NCBI GenBank assembly: GCA_051967755.1
Contig: JBQDYD010000005.1
Location: 1 to 64,000, forward strand
Direction: 5' to 3'
Source of the DNA: UBA1672 sp051967755
GTDB taxonomy: Bacteria > Pseudomonadota > Alphaproteobacteria > Micavibrionales > Micavibrionaceae
Length of the DNA: 64,000 nucleotides
Notes under the pieces: model-generated
The model's database searches: none
What the model saw: the letters and a program-made list of their open reading frames with translations, nothing else
Told to the model about the DNA's origin: nothing
Position numbers and translations under genes: made by a program
Shown here: positions 62,650-64,000 of the stretch, one piece after another
Position numbering within the stretch: position 1 is the stretch's first letter
Layout of the letters: each line of letters opens with the position of its first letter

Positions 62650-64000
62650 ATGAGTGAGAAAAAAGAAAAAGAAGAAGAAAAAAAGTCATCAGGAAAGACA
62701 TTAAGTCTCTCCGGCAAAACGTTGAGCCTTAAAGGTGGTACTTCTTCTCGCTCCAAGTCTGGAGGGGCAAATGTAGCTGTAGAAGTTCGCCGCAAAAGAA
62801 CGCAGCAGACCTCTCGCAGAGATGACACAAAGTCTGGTGATGAAAGCCTGACCAATGAAGAAAAAGACGCACGCGCACGCGCACTGAAGGCCGCCTTGGA
62901 AGGTGAAGCCAAAAAGAAAGCCTTGCCGAAACGCCGCGTTATGACTTTGGAAGATAAAAAGGCAGAAGAAGCCAAGCGTGAAAAAGAACTGGAAGAAGCG
63001 CGTAAAAAAGGCGAAGAAAAGCAAAAAATGAAGGAGCAGCAAGCTGAGTCAACCGCTGCGCCGCAACCTGATGATGTGCCTCCTCCGGTAAAAGAGGAAA
63101 CAAAACGCACAAAGACTTTCTCTAACGAAGATCAAAAGCCAAAAGAAGAAGAAAGCTATCGCGATAAAATCAAAAAAGCGGCGCCGAAACCTTCAAGAGC
63201 GACTGCAGATCGCCGTGGCGGTAGAATTACAATTACACAGGCACTTAACCGTGATTATGAACGTGATCGTGGGCCGAGCCTTGCGGCACAAAAGAGAGCC
63301 CGCGAAAAAGCGCGCTTGGCGGCTCAGCCTTTCCAAGAGCCGACAAAGAAAAGTGTAAGAGAAGTTGTTCTTCCTGAAACGATTACTGTTCAGGAACTTG
63401 CCAATCGTATGGCGGAGCCAGGTAAAGAGGTTATCAAAACACTGATGAAAATGGGTGTTATGGCCACCAGCACAGAGATGATCGATGCAGACACAGCTGA
63501 GCTTATTATTGAAGAATTTGGTCATAAAACTAAGCGTGTAACAGACGCGGATGTGGAAATTGGCCTGGATGATCATGAAGATTCAGAAGATGAACTAGAG
63601 CCACGCCCACCTGTTGTGACGATCATGGGTCACGTTGACCATGGTAAAACATCGCTATTGGATGCGCTGCGTGAAACAGATGTTGTCGCAGGCGAAGCCG
63701 GCGGTATTACGCAGCATATTGGTGCCTATCAGGTGACATTATCATCCAATGATAAAATTACGTTCCTTGATACACCCGGTCACGCGGCCTTTACAGAAAT
63801 GCGTGCACGTGGTGCAAATGTGACGGATATCGTAGTTGTTGTTGTTGCGGCAAACGATTCAATCATGCCACAAACAATCGAAGCGATTAGCCACGCAAAA
63901 GCGGCCGGCGTTCCGATTATTGTTGCAGTGAACAAAATTGACTTACCCGATGCGAACCCTAATAAGGTTAAGCAAGACCTTCTTCAGCATGAAGTTGTTA
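62650..64000 (+). CDS. infB: InfB, translation initiation factor IF-2 (5' part)
   Basis: 450 codons are seen, then the window ends. The first 185 residues are a Lys/Glu-rich, poorly structured domain with SGKTLSLSGKTLSLKGG typical for Alphaproteobacteria. The IF-2N domain (ITVQELANRMAEPGKEVIKT) follows, then the GTPase domain with G1 GHVDHGKT, G2 GGITQHIGAY, G3 DTPGHAAF and G4 NKID. It recruits initiator tRNA to the 30S subunit. The start is ATG 62650; AAGGA stands rather far upstream (about 15 bases), so translation may depend on nusA. Confidence 0.97.
   Translation, partial: MSEKKEKEEEKKSSGKTLSLSGKTLSLKGGTSSRSKSGGANVAVEVRRKRTQQTSRRDDTKSGDESLTNEEKDARARALKAALEGEAKKKALPKRRVMTLEDKKAEEAKREKELEEARKKGEEKQKMKEQQAESTAAPQPDDVPPPVKEETKRTKTFSNEDQKPKEEESYRDKIKKAAPKPSRATADRRGGRITITQALNRDYERDRGPSLAAQKRAREKARLAAQPFQEPTKKSVREVVLPETITVQELANRMAEPGKEVIKTLMKMGVMATSTEMIDADTAELIIEEFGHKTKRVTDADVEIGLDDHEDSEDELEPRPPVVTIMGHVDHGKTSLLDALRETDVVAGEAGGITQHIGAYQVTLSSNDKITFLDTPGHAAFTEMRARGANVTDIVVVVVAANDSIMPQTIEAISHAKAAGVPIIVAVNKIDLPDANPNKVKQDLLQHEVV

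Overview
The window is a chromosomal segment of an alphaproteobacterium with moderate-to-low GC. The evidence is the order miaB-(RNase H-like)-phoH-ybeY-corC-lnt-xre-metK-trmB-rimP-nusA-infB on the right, an NDUFS4-like complex I accessory subunit, a FixNOQP/FixGHIS type cbb3 oxidase operon, an ECF sigma factor paired with NrsF, and a TIGR01459-type HAD protein. I cannot fix the order or genus. A fused glucosylglycerol-phosphate synthase/phosphatase and two Na+ symporters (SSS, AGCS) suggest a saline or marine habitat. I see no insertion sequence, prophage, integrase or CRISPR array.

Layout. 1-900: 3' part of tRNA-Cys, an unknown gene and tRNA-Asn. 0.95-5.9 kb: an unknown secreted protein and a MacA-MacB-NodT tripartite efflux operon. 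6.1-9.6 kb: a stand-alone Hpt protein with a 1062-aa MHYT-domain hybrid histidine kinase. 9.9-14.5 kb: an unrecognised cluster (121-aa protein, lipoprotein, 1097-aa membrane protein) with a Fur-box-like palindrome in the divergent promoter. 14.5-20.6 kb: an NtrC-type sigma-54 activator divergent from an operon of two response regulators, an H-NOX gas sensor and a PAS hybrid kinase, preceded by a perfect -24/-12 promoter. 20.7-31.2 kb: ompW, the cbb3 oxidase operon, its DNR/FNR-type regulator, a Cys-containing unknown protein and a 55-aa membrane protein missed by a length cut-off; four FNR-type palindromes sit at their promoters. 31.2-35.2 kb: ggpPS and an SSS symporter. 35.2-39.8 kb: a second MHYT hybrid kinase, divergent from a response regulator and Hpt pair. 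39.8-51.5 kb: tRNA-Arg, complex I subunit, NrsF/ECF sigma, tRNA-Pro and mixed housekeeping and transport genes. 51.5-64 kb: the conserved translation/RNA block, with infB cut by the window end.

How it fits together. The left and middle parts centre on respiratory gas sensing. H-NOX (NO/O2), MHYT domains (proposed in the literature to sense O2, CO or NO through a metal), a DNR-like Crp/Fnr protein and the high-affinity cbb3 oxidase all lie within about 33 kb. Three hybrid kinases, two stand-alone Hpt proteins and three response regulators without a recognised output domain look like a branched phosphorelay. The three response regulators share an N-terminal module that I do not recognise. That module, the sigma-54-driven H-NOX operon and the FNR-type sites are the most promising points for something undescribed.
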